From: Crotalaria pallida
Taxonomy: Eukaryota; Streptophyta; Magnoliopsida; Fabales; Fabaceae
DNA: 64,000 bases
Assembly (NCBI GenBank): GCA_037953625.1
Contig: CM075649.1
Location: forward strand, 107,389,290-107,453,289
Reading direction: 5' to 3'
The position numbers and the translations under genes were made by a program. Positions 31,547 to 43,600 of the stretch are shown here, piece by piece; the stretch's first letter is position 1; the number at the start of each line of letters is the position of its first letter. The notes under the pieces were generated by a model, which saw only the letters and a list, made by a program, of their open reading frames with translations, was not told where the DNA came from and did not search any database.

Positions 31547-33719
31547 ATGGCAACTAGAAACCAAAATCACACCAACGCGATGTTGGAGCGAATCACCACG
31601 GTATTGGAAGCTATGCAAAGGCAGTCTCAGCAACCATCTCAACCGGCTAATCCGCCTCATCAGTGTAATATGGGAAACACTGAGGCGAAGACTCTGGCTG
31701 ATTTTAGAAGTTGTAACCCGCCAAAGTTTGAAGGAGGATTTAAACCGGAAGAGGCCAACAAATGGATTCACACTATGGACAAGATTTTGAGAACGTTGGA
31801 ATGTTCGGATGCTCAGAAGGTGGCATATGCAACCTATATGCTGGAAGATGAGGCTGAGAACTGGTGGAATCACACCATGAAGCTTTTACAATATGAAGGA
31901 AGGGAGATAAGTTGGGGAGTATTTATGGAGAAGTTTCTCCAGAAATATTTTCCTGAAGATCTGAGAAGGAAAAATGAGGTGGAGTTCCTGAAGTTGAAGC
32001 AAGGGAACATGAGTGTGGGCGAGTACGCGGCAAAGTTTGAAGAACTGATGAAGTACTCTCCATATTACCAGAACAACCCAGACGAGAGGAGCAAGTGCAT
32101 CAAGTTTGAAGGTGGATTGAGGCCAAAGTTGAAGTCAATTTTCAGCTATCAGCGGATTCAAAGTTTCCCTGCATTGGTAGATATGTGTAGGATGTATGAA
32201 GATGATACCAAGGCTGAGGAGGTGCAAGTTGTGGAAAAGAAGGACAATCAAGGATATGGACCACAGAGACGAAAGGGTTTCAATAATAGAGGTAAAGGTC
32301 CATATGATCGCAGAGGGAAAGGCAAGGGTAAAGTTGGTGGTTCTGAGGGAAGAAATTATCGGAGCGAAGCTCCATTCTGCGACAAGTGCAAACGCAACCA
32401 TTATGGTCGTGTTTGCTGGGGAACAAGTGGATGTTTCAATTGTGGAAAGCCGGGGCATTTTGCGAGAGATTGCAAGGAGCCAGCCAAGGCCAATTCAAGA
32501 GGAGTTGCAGATAGACCGGTGACTCAAGGAAGGGTCTTCACCCTTAGTGGTGTGGAAGCGAATCGATCCTCTGATCTGGTGCAAGGTAAATACTTGCTTA
32601 ATGGTCAGTTTTGCCATGTTTTGTTTGACTCCGGTGCAACGCATTCATTTGTTTCATATGAATGTGTAAACCGCTTAGGCTTGATTGTGTCTGAAATGCC
32701 TTATGTTCTTAAGGTAGAAACCCCTACCAATGCTCCTGTAATTGTTTCTAGAGCATGTCTTAACTGTTGTATAGAAGTGTTAGGACAAACCTCTAAAGTA
32801 GATTTGATTTGCTTACCCTTAGTACAATTGGATGTGATCTTGGGAATGGACTGGTTAAGTCAAAACCATGTGATCATTGATTGTGATAGAAGACTCGTGA
32901 CCTATAGAAACCCAAAACCCTCTGGTTACATATGTCTGTTCAACACCGAGGTGGGGGAAAGTGGTCCGAGGATGGAAGAGATCCCTGTTGTCAGAGATTT
33001 CCCGGAAGTTTTTGCTGACGAGATTCCTGGTTTGCCACCAAGAAGAGAGATAGAATTTGGCATCGATCTCGTTCCGGGAGCTGGTCCCATTTCTATCGCT
33101 CCCTATAGAATGGCACCACTGGAAATGGCGGAAATGAAGAAGCAAATTGAGGAGTTGCTGCAGAAACAGATGATTCAATCAAGCGTGTCACCTTGGGGTG
33201 CTCCTGTCTTATTCGTCAAGAAGAAAGATGGTAGCATGAGGATGTGCATCGACTACCAACAACTTAATAAGGTCACCATCAAGAACAAGTATCCGTTGCC
33301 ACGAATAGATGACCTTATGGATCAAGTGCGTGGGGCTTCAGTATTTTCCAAGATTGATTTGAGGTCGGGGTACCATCAGATCAAAATTAGAGAAGAGGAT
33401 ATTTCTAAGACTGCATTTCGATCTCGATACGGACATTATGAGTATGTTGTGATGCCGTTCGGATTGACTAATGCACCAGCTATCTTCATGGACTACATGA
33501 ATCGAATCTTTAGACCTTATTTAGATTCATTCGTGGTTGTGTTCATTGATGATATTCTGATCTACTCTAAGAGCCCGGAGGAGCATGCTGAACATTTGAA
33601 GATAGTGTTAAGCAACTTGAAGGAGAAGCAGCTGTACGCCAAACTTACAAAGTGTGAGTTCTGGCTGAAGGAGATTAAATTTTTGGGGCATGTGATTTCA
33701 GATAAAGGGATAGCAGTTG
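31547..33719 (+). pseudogene. gag-pol: Element C gag-pol first part: gag, protease, RT
   Basis: An open frame from ATG 31547. The gag core spans about residues 45-210 (WW, LQKYFPEDLR). A CCHC knuckle CFNCGKPGHFARDC follows a CDKC finger near residue 285. The protease LFDSGATHSF is at about 360, then ILGMDWL. RT carries CIDYQQLNKV (usually YRQ), IDLRSGYHQI, MPFGLTNAPAIF and FIDDILIYS. After HVISDKGIAV at about 33715 the frame jumps across a deletion and closes at 33763 in unrelated residues. Up to that point there are no stops, so gag and RT could still be made, but not a complete polyprotein. Confidence 0.88.
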
Positions 33720-35384
33720 AATATGAGGCAATGCCGATGGATGGAATTTTTAAAAGACTATGAGTTTGAGCTCCGTTACCATCCTGGGAAGGCTAACGTT
33801 GTGGCGGACGCATTGAGTAGAAAGGCAATGAATATCAGTGCAATGATGATTAGAGAAGCTGCACTGATAGAGGAGTTTCGGGATTTAAATTTGACGATGC
33901 AAGTAGAGACGACGAGTATCAAGTTGGGGATGTTGCAAATTGCTAATGAATTCCTGCAGAGGATTCGAGAATTGCAACACAAGGATGAGAAACTTATGGA
34001 GAAGAAGAGGTTAATGCAAGAAGGTAAGGAGTTAGAATTCCAAGAAGGGAATGATGGAATCCTGCATTTTAGAATGAGGATTTGTATTCCGGATAATTTG
34101 GAAGTAAGGAGAATGATTCTGGATGAAGCGCATAAGAGCAAGATGAGTATGCATCCGGGAGCCACCAAGATGTATCAGGATTTGAAGAAATTATTTTGGT
34201 GGCCGGGACTGAAGAAGGACGTAGCTGAGTATGTGGCGTGCTGTTTGGTGTGTCAAAAGGCGAAGGTAGAACACCAAAGGCCAGGAGGAGAGTTGCTTTC
34301 TTTAGAAGTTCCTGTATGGAAGTGGGATAGCATCTCGATGGATTTTGTGTCGGGATTGCCAAGGACGTCTACTGGTCATGATGCAATCTGGGTGATCGTG
34401 GATCGGTTGACCAAGTCAGCACATTTCATTCCAGTGAATATGCGCTACTCATTGGAAAAGCTCACTCAGTTGTATATCAAGGAAGTTGTTCGTCTTCATG
34501 GGATACCATCAAGTATTGTGTCTGATCGCGATCCAAGGTTCACGTCGAAGTTCTGGCAAGATCTACACAGAGCCTTGGGTTCAAGATTGATGTTAAGCTC
34601 TGCATACCACCCTCAGACTGATGGTCAGACGGAAAGAACTATTCAGTCATTGGAAGACATTCTGCGAGCTTGTGCACTGGAAGAACAAGGGAATTGGGAG
34701 AAAATGTTGCCACTCGTGGAATTCACTTACAACAATAGTTATCACACGAGTATTGGAATGGCACCATTTGAAGCTCTGTATGGAAAAAAGTGTCATACGC
34801 CGTTATGTTGGTTTCAAGTAGGGGAGAATTCTCTGATTGGACCAGATATTGTGCAAGAGACCACGGAACAGATCAAAATGATACAAGAGAAGATGAGGGC
34901 AGCTCAGAGTAGGCAGAAAAGCTATGCTGATAGAAGGAGAAAAACCTTAGAGTTTGCTGAAGGAGACCACGTGTTCATTAGGATTGTACCAACCAAAGGT
35001 GTTAGTAGAGCCTTGAAAACCCAGAAACTATCACCTAAGTTTATTGGTCCCTATCAAATTCTAAAAAGAATCGGCCCAGTAGCCTATCAATTAGCTTTGC
35101 CTCCATCATTAGCCAATCTCCATAATGTATTCCATGTGTCTCAATTGAAGAAATATGTCCATGATCCCACCATTGTCCTTAGAATCCAACCGGATGACTT
35201 AGAAATTCATGAGAACCTAACCTTCAAAGCTGTGCCAGTTCGCATCGAAGATCGGAGAATCAAGCAGCTGAGAGGGAAGGATATTCATCTGGTCAAAGTT
35301 GTCTGGGTTTGTGGAGATGTAATAGAATCCTCTTGGGAGTTAGAGAATAAGATGCGTCAGGATTATCCTGACTTGTTTGTATGA
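33717..35384 (+). pseudogene. pol: Element C pol second part: RNase H end, integrase, chromodomain
   Basis: The frame resumes in another phase with LNMRQCRWMEFL, the end of RNase H; only the last catalytic Asp (VADALSRK) remains. The integrase is complete: zinc finger H...H with CLVCQKAK, catalytic Asp in SMDFVSGL, Asp in SDRDPRF and Glu in DGQTERTIQ. A GPY/F-type module follows (KFIGPYQILKRIGPVAYQLALP), then a C-terminal chromodomain-like segment (IEDRRIKQLRGKDIHLVKV, WELENKMRQDYP). Chromodomains of this type are thought to direct integration to heterochromatin, which suits this nest. It lacks its own start codon and would need to be expressed as part of the polyprotein. Confidence 0.88.
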
Positions 35385-35412
35385 GTTGAATTTCGGGGAC
35401 GAAATTCCTTGT

Positions 35413-35426
35413 AAGTGGGGGAGTAG
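35413..35426 (+). promoter_or_regulatory. Element C polypurine tract
   Basis: AAGTGGGGGAGTAG directly before the 3' LTR start at 35427. Confidence 0.85.
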
Positions 35427-38400
35427 TGTAACACCCCAAAATTTTAATTCCCGATTAATGAAATGTTAATTATAATTTAATTATAATTAATAGTTTTCAA
35501 ATTAATCCTTGATTAAAATATGTGTGTATATAATTAGCTTGCATGTGAGAAATTATTTAATAAATAATTTAAATGCCTAAAATGTATATTTTGCATATTA
35601 GTCCCTGGGTTGGGACCTAGAAGCAATTATAGGAAAGGTTTTGGAGAGAAAGTAAATAAAATAATTATTTTTCAAAATCTGGGCGAAATACTCGAGTATT
35701 ACTCAGAATACTCGATAATACTCGAGTAATCTGGGTCAAACTGCACGAGTTAGTGCGTTTGATGAGTCACAGCCAACGATTCCTTTCGTTGACACGAAAA
35801 CGTCTTCAAGCCACCTCCATGGCAGTCGTGTCGCGACGCATGATGCCTCTCTATGCCTATAAAAGCTCATCTTCAACCCTTAGCCAAGAATTTTGCTTAA
35901 CTTGGTTGAAATTGAAGAAGTTAGGGTTTCTGAGTTGTGAGCTTCGATTCTCTTTCTCTACATTGATTTGAAACACAAAACAAACACGAATACAAAGCTT
36001 ACATCTTGAGCTTTGTATAGAGAGTGAAATCGTGAGATTTGAGTGAGTAAGCTAAGAGAATTGAAGAATTGAAGTGAAGCTGTTCTTGCTCGAGTTGGTG
36101 TCTGGAGCTTACTTTGATCATCGATTTCGGTAAGCTCGTGAATCCCTGAGTCTCAAACTTAATTCCTTTAGTTAGTTCATGTTGCATAGAGTTAATAAAT
36201 CTAATTTTCCCCAATTTAAATCTCTGTTCCATGTACAAACCAATTCCATTTTGGTATGGTACTCAAAATGCTCTGCTCATGGTTCTTGAAGTTGGTCTGA
36301 GGAGTTTGGAGTCTCTTTCTTGCCAAGTTTCGTTTGGAAAACATCTGAGAGGTAAGGGGAAGTAATTATATTCACTAGATAGAGTTTGAAATCCATTAAA
36401 TGTGTTAGAGAGCCACCAAGAGGCTCTAAGGGCTTAGATTCTATAGGAACTTTGGTTTGGAGACCAATCCATGCTCTAAATCTGTATTGAGCAAGTTTGT
36501 TATCATGTATGTGAACCTGAATGAGCTTTGTTTCATGAAGATTATGCTTATTGTGTGATTTGAGGTATTGAGTTGTTAAAATGCCTTTTTGTGCATAATC
36601 AATGATTTCTCTGTCAATTCTGTGTTTTGAATTGAAATAAGTGTTGTAACATGTTTGATTAATGATATGTTAACTCTGTTGATCCCTGAAATGGACTTAA
36701 ATTGAGTAGAAATGAAAATGGCATGTTAAAACCAGTTTTCAATACTGTCAGTTGCGGAACACTCGAGTAAATGGCAAAGTACTCGAGTGAATCGTGTTCA
36801 AAATAAAGTAAATTTCATAAGAACACTCGAGTATTTTGTTTTTCCTACTCGAGTATCGGGCATGAACTGAGAATTGTTATAGGTCAAACACTCGAGTCAT
36901 TCAAAGTCACTCGAGTATTCTGGAAAAGTCCAAGAACACTCGAGTAACTCATGAACTACTCGAGTAAATTATTGAAAGTAAAACCCAAATCCTCAGAAAG
37001 ACATGAACACTCGAGTAAGCTTAAGAACACTCGAGTAATCTGGAAAATCTCCAGAACACTCGAGTATTCTGAACTTTACTCGAGTAAAATGCCCAGAGTC
37101 TGAAAACATCATTTTCAATTCTAACTTAATTAATTAAGGAATTATTAAAGGTAATTCAAGGGATCAAGACTTAGAGAAATTGATCAATACAATTCGATCG
37201 TTTGGTGACGATCCTTTTTGATAAAAATTAAGCCTAGGTGGCTAGTAAAGTATTAATCAATTTCCCCTAAGTCTAAAATGCATTCATTCTGGAGTTTGGA
37301 TGGTAGGACGTATTCATGTTCGATAAACATGAGGAGGGCCTCTGGGAGTGCCAATACGCTTGCTTGATGACACGTCGTTGACGTGGTCGGCTTTGTGGAT
37401 GCCGATATGGATATATCGTTTGGATGACGATCCGTTTGGATGACGGGATATGCTCGGGTGGCATGGATACCAAGCTTGTCATGTACATTCTAGGTGAATG
37501 TACGAATTGTTGTATACCTAGGAATACAACGCACTGTGGAGTGCTGGGTTGTCAGGGATGGACGTCAGAGAGTGACTTAGAAAATGTGGAGATAAGTTGA
37601 GAGTTAAAGTCATGCATCATGTCATTCACCTAATGCAATTGATATACCTGAACTAAGTGTGAACATCCTATGTGCATCTGATACTTGCTAAATGCTAATT
37701 GTGATTGTTATTAATTGATGCATTATTATCTTTCATATGTTGCATGATTTATTCTTTATTGATTATGTGAGTAGAATTGCTTACCCCTATGCCCTTGTAG
37801 GTGATGTCTCGCTACATTGCTTGCATCGAGATCCGGCCACTTCCTAGTGGCGTATGGATCTATGAGGACCATCGCGCGGTGTATGAGGGGGAGGTAGAGT
37901 TCACATTCTACCACCCTAATCCGCTGATGCGATTCCGTCCTCGTAGGTTTAGGATTCCCATCATATACACTATGCATGTACCCCCGTTTTATACTTATCA
38001 TGGACCACCTCCCATGCGACCAGCTCGCTCTTACCATAGCTTTCGTTTTCAACCTACCCGCTCTCACCCTTTTTCTTCGAGAGTCGTCCGCGAGGAGACT
38101 CCCCTATCTGATCCGAGGAGCCCAGTCAGGGTTTCACCATCACCTGACCCGGTACCCAGTGGTAGGGTACACTCTCCTTCGGATGAGATCGAGGAGGATC
38201 CGGTGGAGGACGAGAGTGGGAGCGAGCCTGTCGTGCATTCTACTGGGAGTGACTGGAGGGACGACGATCCCTAGGTACATGTATATGGTGTATGGTGTGG
38301 ATTTGAGGATCCGGTGTGTGGAGGAGATGTGCTGCTGCTGCTGTGATGATGATGCTACTACCTTATTACCTATGTTTTTGGGAGACTACTGCTGCTACTA

Positions 38401-38987
38401 CTACTGCATCTGATGCTGATGGATCTACATGACTATCCCTGGGGTTGTATTTTGGTTATATATATAGTGTACATATGTTTTACTCTAGGGTTATAGTATC
38501 ATGGTAATGTAGATCTGTTTATATGGACTTGTTATATTTTGGAACTTGGTGACTTATCTCATGGACTATGTATCTATGACTCTTTCATATATATGAAAAT
38601 CTATGTTTATATTATATCGGTTGCATAGTCCAGTAATTTCCGCTTACTCTGATTTAACTTATAAAAGAGCTCGGCTATAAGTATTAATTGACGGTATCAG
38701 TTTTATTGAACAAAGTATGGGTAGCTTCAATTGATTGTAAAATGTAAAGAAATTTCTAAAGAACGAATGTTATCCTGTTTGAGAAAAGATTTTAGAAATC
38801 GCCGAACTCGATACAAGTGTTTTAAAGGATTTTAGAAATTATTCTCCAAGAGTTCCATTTGATGAATTGTGCACCCACAATAAAGAAAATTTTATTTACC
38901 ATATTTTCTTAGCGCACAAGTCCATATATTATCCAATAGAAAGTATAATTACTATATTATATTTGGGTAATCCGGAAGGGTGTCTCA
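35427..38987 (+). repeat. Element C 3' LTR (3561 bp)
   Basis: About 99.5% identical to the 5' LTR by eye, with a 10-bp insertion near 35712 that adds a partial ACTCG unit. It carries the same TATA box (35858), splice signals, palindrome cluster (36761-37085) and protein frame. Confidence 0.93.
37804..38274 (+). CDS. LTR-encoded protein of element C, 3' LTR copy
   Basis: The same protein as at 30074-30544 with no residue change. The codon before the start is GTG here (ATG in the 5' copy), as in both element B copies, so the true start is the ATG at 37804. In this LTR the gene has its own TATA box and splice sites and does not depend on gag-pol transcription. Comparison with element B is given under the other copies. 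Confidence 0.55.
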   Translation: MSRYIACIEIRPLPSGVWIYEDHRAVYEGEVEFTFYHPNPLMRFRPRRFRIPIIYTMHVPPFYTYHGPPPMRPARSYHSFRFQPTRSHPFSSRVVREETPLSDPRSPVRVSPSPDPVPSGRVHSPSDEIEEDPVEDESGSEPVVHSTGSDWRDDDP

Positions 38988-38992
38988 AGTCA

Positions 38993-40611
38993 TAGCTAAA
39001 AGCAATAACAAATGAGTATAACAGTGGCTAGAAATAACAAACACAAGTTATCATGTAGCAATAATAAATGCATATGTATATGCTCAAATTGTCTTTCATA
39101 ATATCTTGATTAGTGTTATGATGCATGCCTACTCCTCATTCATGCTACACGGTTTGGCATCCGAGTATCTCAGGCTCGGGATATTCTCAATCCTATGTTT
39201 CATCAAACCGGAGCGATTCACATTCAAGCATCACGATCGATTGGGAACTCGGTCTTCCTAGCATCCTTGTGCTAGGGATATTCTGATTTAACATACACCG
39301 AAGTTCCGAATCTAGATCGGAGCAACTCCATGATCGATTTGGGAAATCGGTCTTCCTAGCATCCTTGTGCTAGGGATATTCTGATTTAACATATACCGAT
39401 GTTCCAAAGCTAGATCGGAGCAACTTCTTCTCCATGCATGATAATGCCACACAAACTTTTCTCTTTAATTCTTTACTTTCTTTTATTCTCTAATCACATC
39501 CTTGAACATCATGTCTCCAATATAGAGACCCAAAGTTCATAATCCTTCTCAATCTCAAATTCATCTTTTCTTTTGGCATTAACTGGTGCTAGTGCTTTTC
39601 TGAAAATTCCATCAGCGGCCCAGCCACTTTGTGATGGTTTTATATGATAGGAGTTTAATTGTTTTATTATTATTAATGCAACGACCCTATTTAGGACTCC
39701 CAAAATATCAACCAAGTGGGTAAAGACTTCCACTGGGACGTGGGAAAAATAATCAACCAAATGGGTGTACGCACTTCCATTGGGACATCCTATCCGAATA
39801 CATCAACCACTGAATAAAATTCCAGTAGGACTCATCCAGGATAAAAATCTACCAATGGGAATAAAATAAACTTATACATTTATCCGTTGGGACTCCTGTC
39901 CGAATATATCAACCACTGAATAAAATTCCAGTAGGACTCTTTCAGGATAATAATCAACCAACGGGATAAAAGGAAATAGTTAGAATTTAATAATATAGGA
40001 GATTAGACGAGTTAATCTTCAATGAAATTATAAAAAGTAAGATTTTTCTGAAAATTCTTTGAATTACTCGAGTAGTTCTTGCCTACTCGAGTGTTGTTAT
40101 GAATTTACTCGAGTCCTTAAGAAATACTCGAGTGTTCTTCAATTTTTCCAGAATACTCGAGTCCTCCTTAATTTACTCGAGTGATTTTACTGCAACTGCA
40201 CCAGTTTTTGCACTTTTTAATATCAATTCGGATTCTGTGCATTGTATTTCCATTCCTATGCAAAACAGAGGCATAAACTCACATAGTAAACATGTTAGAA
40301 CACATAAACAAGCACATAACAACATAAATCAACATCAAATCACAGAATCAATACAAACTTGGAAAATAACCATTTCAAGACATGAAATTCAATTCCACTT
40401 GTTTTTAACTTCAAAAAATAATCCAGTGAGCATTATTAGGTCCATTTAAACTTGTTTGAATCAGAAAACCTTGGGTTTACGACCTCCAAGTCATATTCCC
40501 AATTACCAACTTCATCCCTTGATGAACCTTGTGAGGTTCCTACATTTCTAGTTTGAGATTACTCATTCTAGCAATTAGATAACTCCTCCTTACCTCAGAG
40601 AAGCTAAACAA
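38993..40611 (-). repeat. Element B 5' LTR, segment 3
   Basis: The middle 1.6 kb of the B LTR, collinear with 15543-17124 (about 28 differences) and running 37 bp beyond it. It includes the 98-bp hairpin duplication (39230-39425) and six ACTCGAGT palindromes (40066-40182). Confidence 0.88.
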
Positions 40612-43600
40612 TGTAACATCCCGCGTTTTTCGGACTAGGTTAAATAAAGTTTTATTAAAGAAGAGTTTGATAAACGATTTTACAAAAGGTTTTCAAAGAA
40701 TATTTTCTTCGATTACAAAGTAAAGTGTTGATTTTATGGAGTTTTGATAAACAAATATTTTTATGGAGTTAGTAAAAATGATTTCTAATGAGAAATGATT
40801 TTTATTGATGATGATTTGTCAAAATGAATTTTCTTTATAGACTTTGAAAGATTAATCAACTTTGAAAATCCATAACTTTTTAACCATAACTCCGATTTTC
40901 ATGATCTTTATATCAAAACGATCGTATCGAAATGTAGTTTTCAAAAATGTATTTTCCATAATTTTCTGGCATGGTTTGCCAAAATTATATTTTCAGTACT
41001 GTAAAGGACGAATTTCCAAAGGATAAATCATGAAAAATAGTTTTTGATCTTTAATAAATTTTTCCTTTTGGGATTACCTTTGATATATTAAAGTATGATT
41101 TTAGAAAATGAAATAAGGGCTATAATTGCAACCAATAAGTGCAGTTTATTATTTAAATGAAAAAGTGTTAATATGTGTGTGTTTGATCGAGTTAATTATT
41201 TTGTGACTAAGTGTGTGATTGATTGATGAATGTGTGTATGTATGTATGTGTATGAGTATATATGTGTATTTATGTGTGTATGTGCTACGTGTATATGTGT
41301 ATGTATAATTGTAATCTTAGAGTTAATGGCTTGATTTTGTGAATTAATGAATTTAATTAAGAAATAAAAAAATTGTGAGGCATGTGTATGCATATAGGTG
41401 TCATGGTTTTAGTGAGTTTGTGCATGCATGAGATATGTGTGAAGTGTGTGTGAGTGACAAGTGTGTGCATGGTGTATGTGTAAGCTTCTAAAGCCTTGCA
41501 TGTTGACTAAGCTAGGAAGGGAAATAAAAATAAAAAGAAAAGAAAATGGGAAAAGCTTGGAGACCAAGTAGAAGCCTAGGATTGCCAAAGACCACCCCTC
41601 CTAGATGTGTGTTGGTCGACCAAGCCAAACTCAAGGAAGAGAGATAAAATTTACCCTTAGTCCATTTCCCATTTGTTCCATTCATTCCTTTCATTTCCTT
41701 CCATTCTTCCATTCATTCTTTCTTCCCTTCGTTCCTTTCATTCCTTCATTTCATTTCATTCCTTCTTCCACCAACACAAACACAAACACTTAGTCCCAAG
41801 AGCAACATTAGCTCTTGAGACATATACAAAAAAAAAAAAAGAACCATGGGGAGAATGAGGGAGAACCGTAAGAAGGAGAAGAAGGCTCTAAGCTAGGAAA
41901 GCTAGAAGACCAACCCCTTTTCATGGTAGGATTTTAAGATCAAAGAAAGAAGATTTGTAATATATTAGTTTTTCTTTTTAATTTATAGATCTATTTTATT
42001 TTCTTCTTGCATGTCTTATTCTATGGTTTAATATGTTGTTATTCTTTAATCTTGGACTTTAAGGACTCAAATAATTTGTAATATGTGATCTTGATGCTTG
42101 ATGTTTTCGGTTTAAAGCTTTCTTATTAGATCTAATATTTTCTAATCAAAACCTTAAAAGATCTAAAGCTTTGTTTGAGATTTTTATGAAAACATAAAAT
42201 GAATCTCTTACATGTTATTCTCCTTGTTTAGATCCGTAATCTATGTGTATGTATGTAATTATTTGACAAAAATTTCATGATCTAAACTTGTTTATTTATA
42301 AAGTGAAAATCATTGATCTTGCATCCTTCTGATCTAAGATGTATTTTCAATGGCTAAGTACAAGATCTAAATTTGATTTGTGAAAGAGTTTAAGCCTTTA
42401 TTCTTGCATGTTGATTTTTAAGTTAGATCTAGTGATTTTATTTACATGCATGTCAAGATCAATGTTCAAATTATGATATGTGTGATGCTTGTGCTTTGAT
42501 GAAAAGATTTTTGAAAAAGAATGAATTTTCTTGGTGATTTTTTTGTGATGGTCACGGTTTTGGTTGTTATGGTTGAAAACTTGATTTTTCTTGTGTTTGA
42601 TCCCTTGCATGTTAAGAACTTGGAATTGATGATGTTTTAAGTGAGTAAGAAATTGTGTGATATTGTGAGTTTAAGTGTAAGCCACGGTTTGCATGTCTAA
42701 ATGAAAAAGATTAAAATTTTCTTAAAGTCTAAATAATAAATATGTGACTTCTATGAACTTTAAGTTGATTTTGTGTTGATATGTGTATTTTTGATTTTTA
42801 TGAAAAGAAATAGATAAAACAAATTTGTTGAATAAATGTTATGCTGAAAATTGTGATTTGTGTGTTTCTAACTTGGATAAATGATGGGTATGTATGCTCA
42901 ATAATTCTGGAATTTTGTCACTGATTTAAGTATATCAAAATGAACTTCTCTGAATTTTTAAATGATTTTTGGAAGTGATTTTCTATTTTTATGAAAACCA
43001 ACTTTATGAAGATGATTTTGAGAAAATAAGCTTTTCATTTTAATGATGAACAGACTTTTCAAACTTGTGTTTCTTGAAATGATTTGAAATTTCTATGGTA
43101 GCTTCCTGAACATCTCTAGATGTTCTCTGTAAAATTTTAAGAGATTTGGAGTTGAATTGATATTTTTACCAAAGGCAAAACAGTAAACCACTTGGTTCAG
43201 ATTTTCTGGACTTAGTGAAAATGTTAATTAGAAAAATATGAATTGCACAACTCCAAATAATCTGAAAATTTTATGAGATAGTCTTGTCTGTGTAAGGAAG
43301 ATTTATACCAATTTTTATGCAATTCGGAGTTGAATAACTATTTTTAATCATGATGTATTTACCTCAGTCCAGCAACAGTACCGTTTGGCTTTTCATGTGA
43401 AATTTGATTTGAAATCTAGCTTAGGATTGTTTAAATGGCTTGAAAATTTTATATGATGAACTTTATCATATATTTGTATGTTCTGGAAATTTTTAGGATT
43501 AAATAAATTGATTTGATATGGTTTTGAATTTTATCCTTTGTGTTTTATCTTTAATCACACTAAGACTTCATTTGCATGATTTTAATGAATATGAATTTTT

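Larger units (their letters stand above)
27707..38987 (+). mobile_element. Element C: chromovirus LTR retrotransposon, recent, RNase H deleted
   Basis: Long LTRs at 27707-31257 and 35427-38987 (TGTAACACC to CACA/CTCA) with the duplication AGTCA at 27702-27706 and 38988-38992. The LTRs differ at about 17 sites plus one 10-bp insertion at about 35712, roughly 0.5%, so it is the youngest dated layer. The internal region of 4.2 kb holds gag, protease, RT, integrase and chromodomain. An out-of-frame deletion of about 490 bp has removed most of RNase H. It inserted into element B's 5' LTR. Confidence 0.93.
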
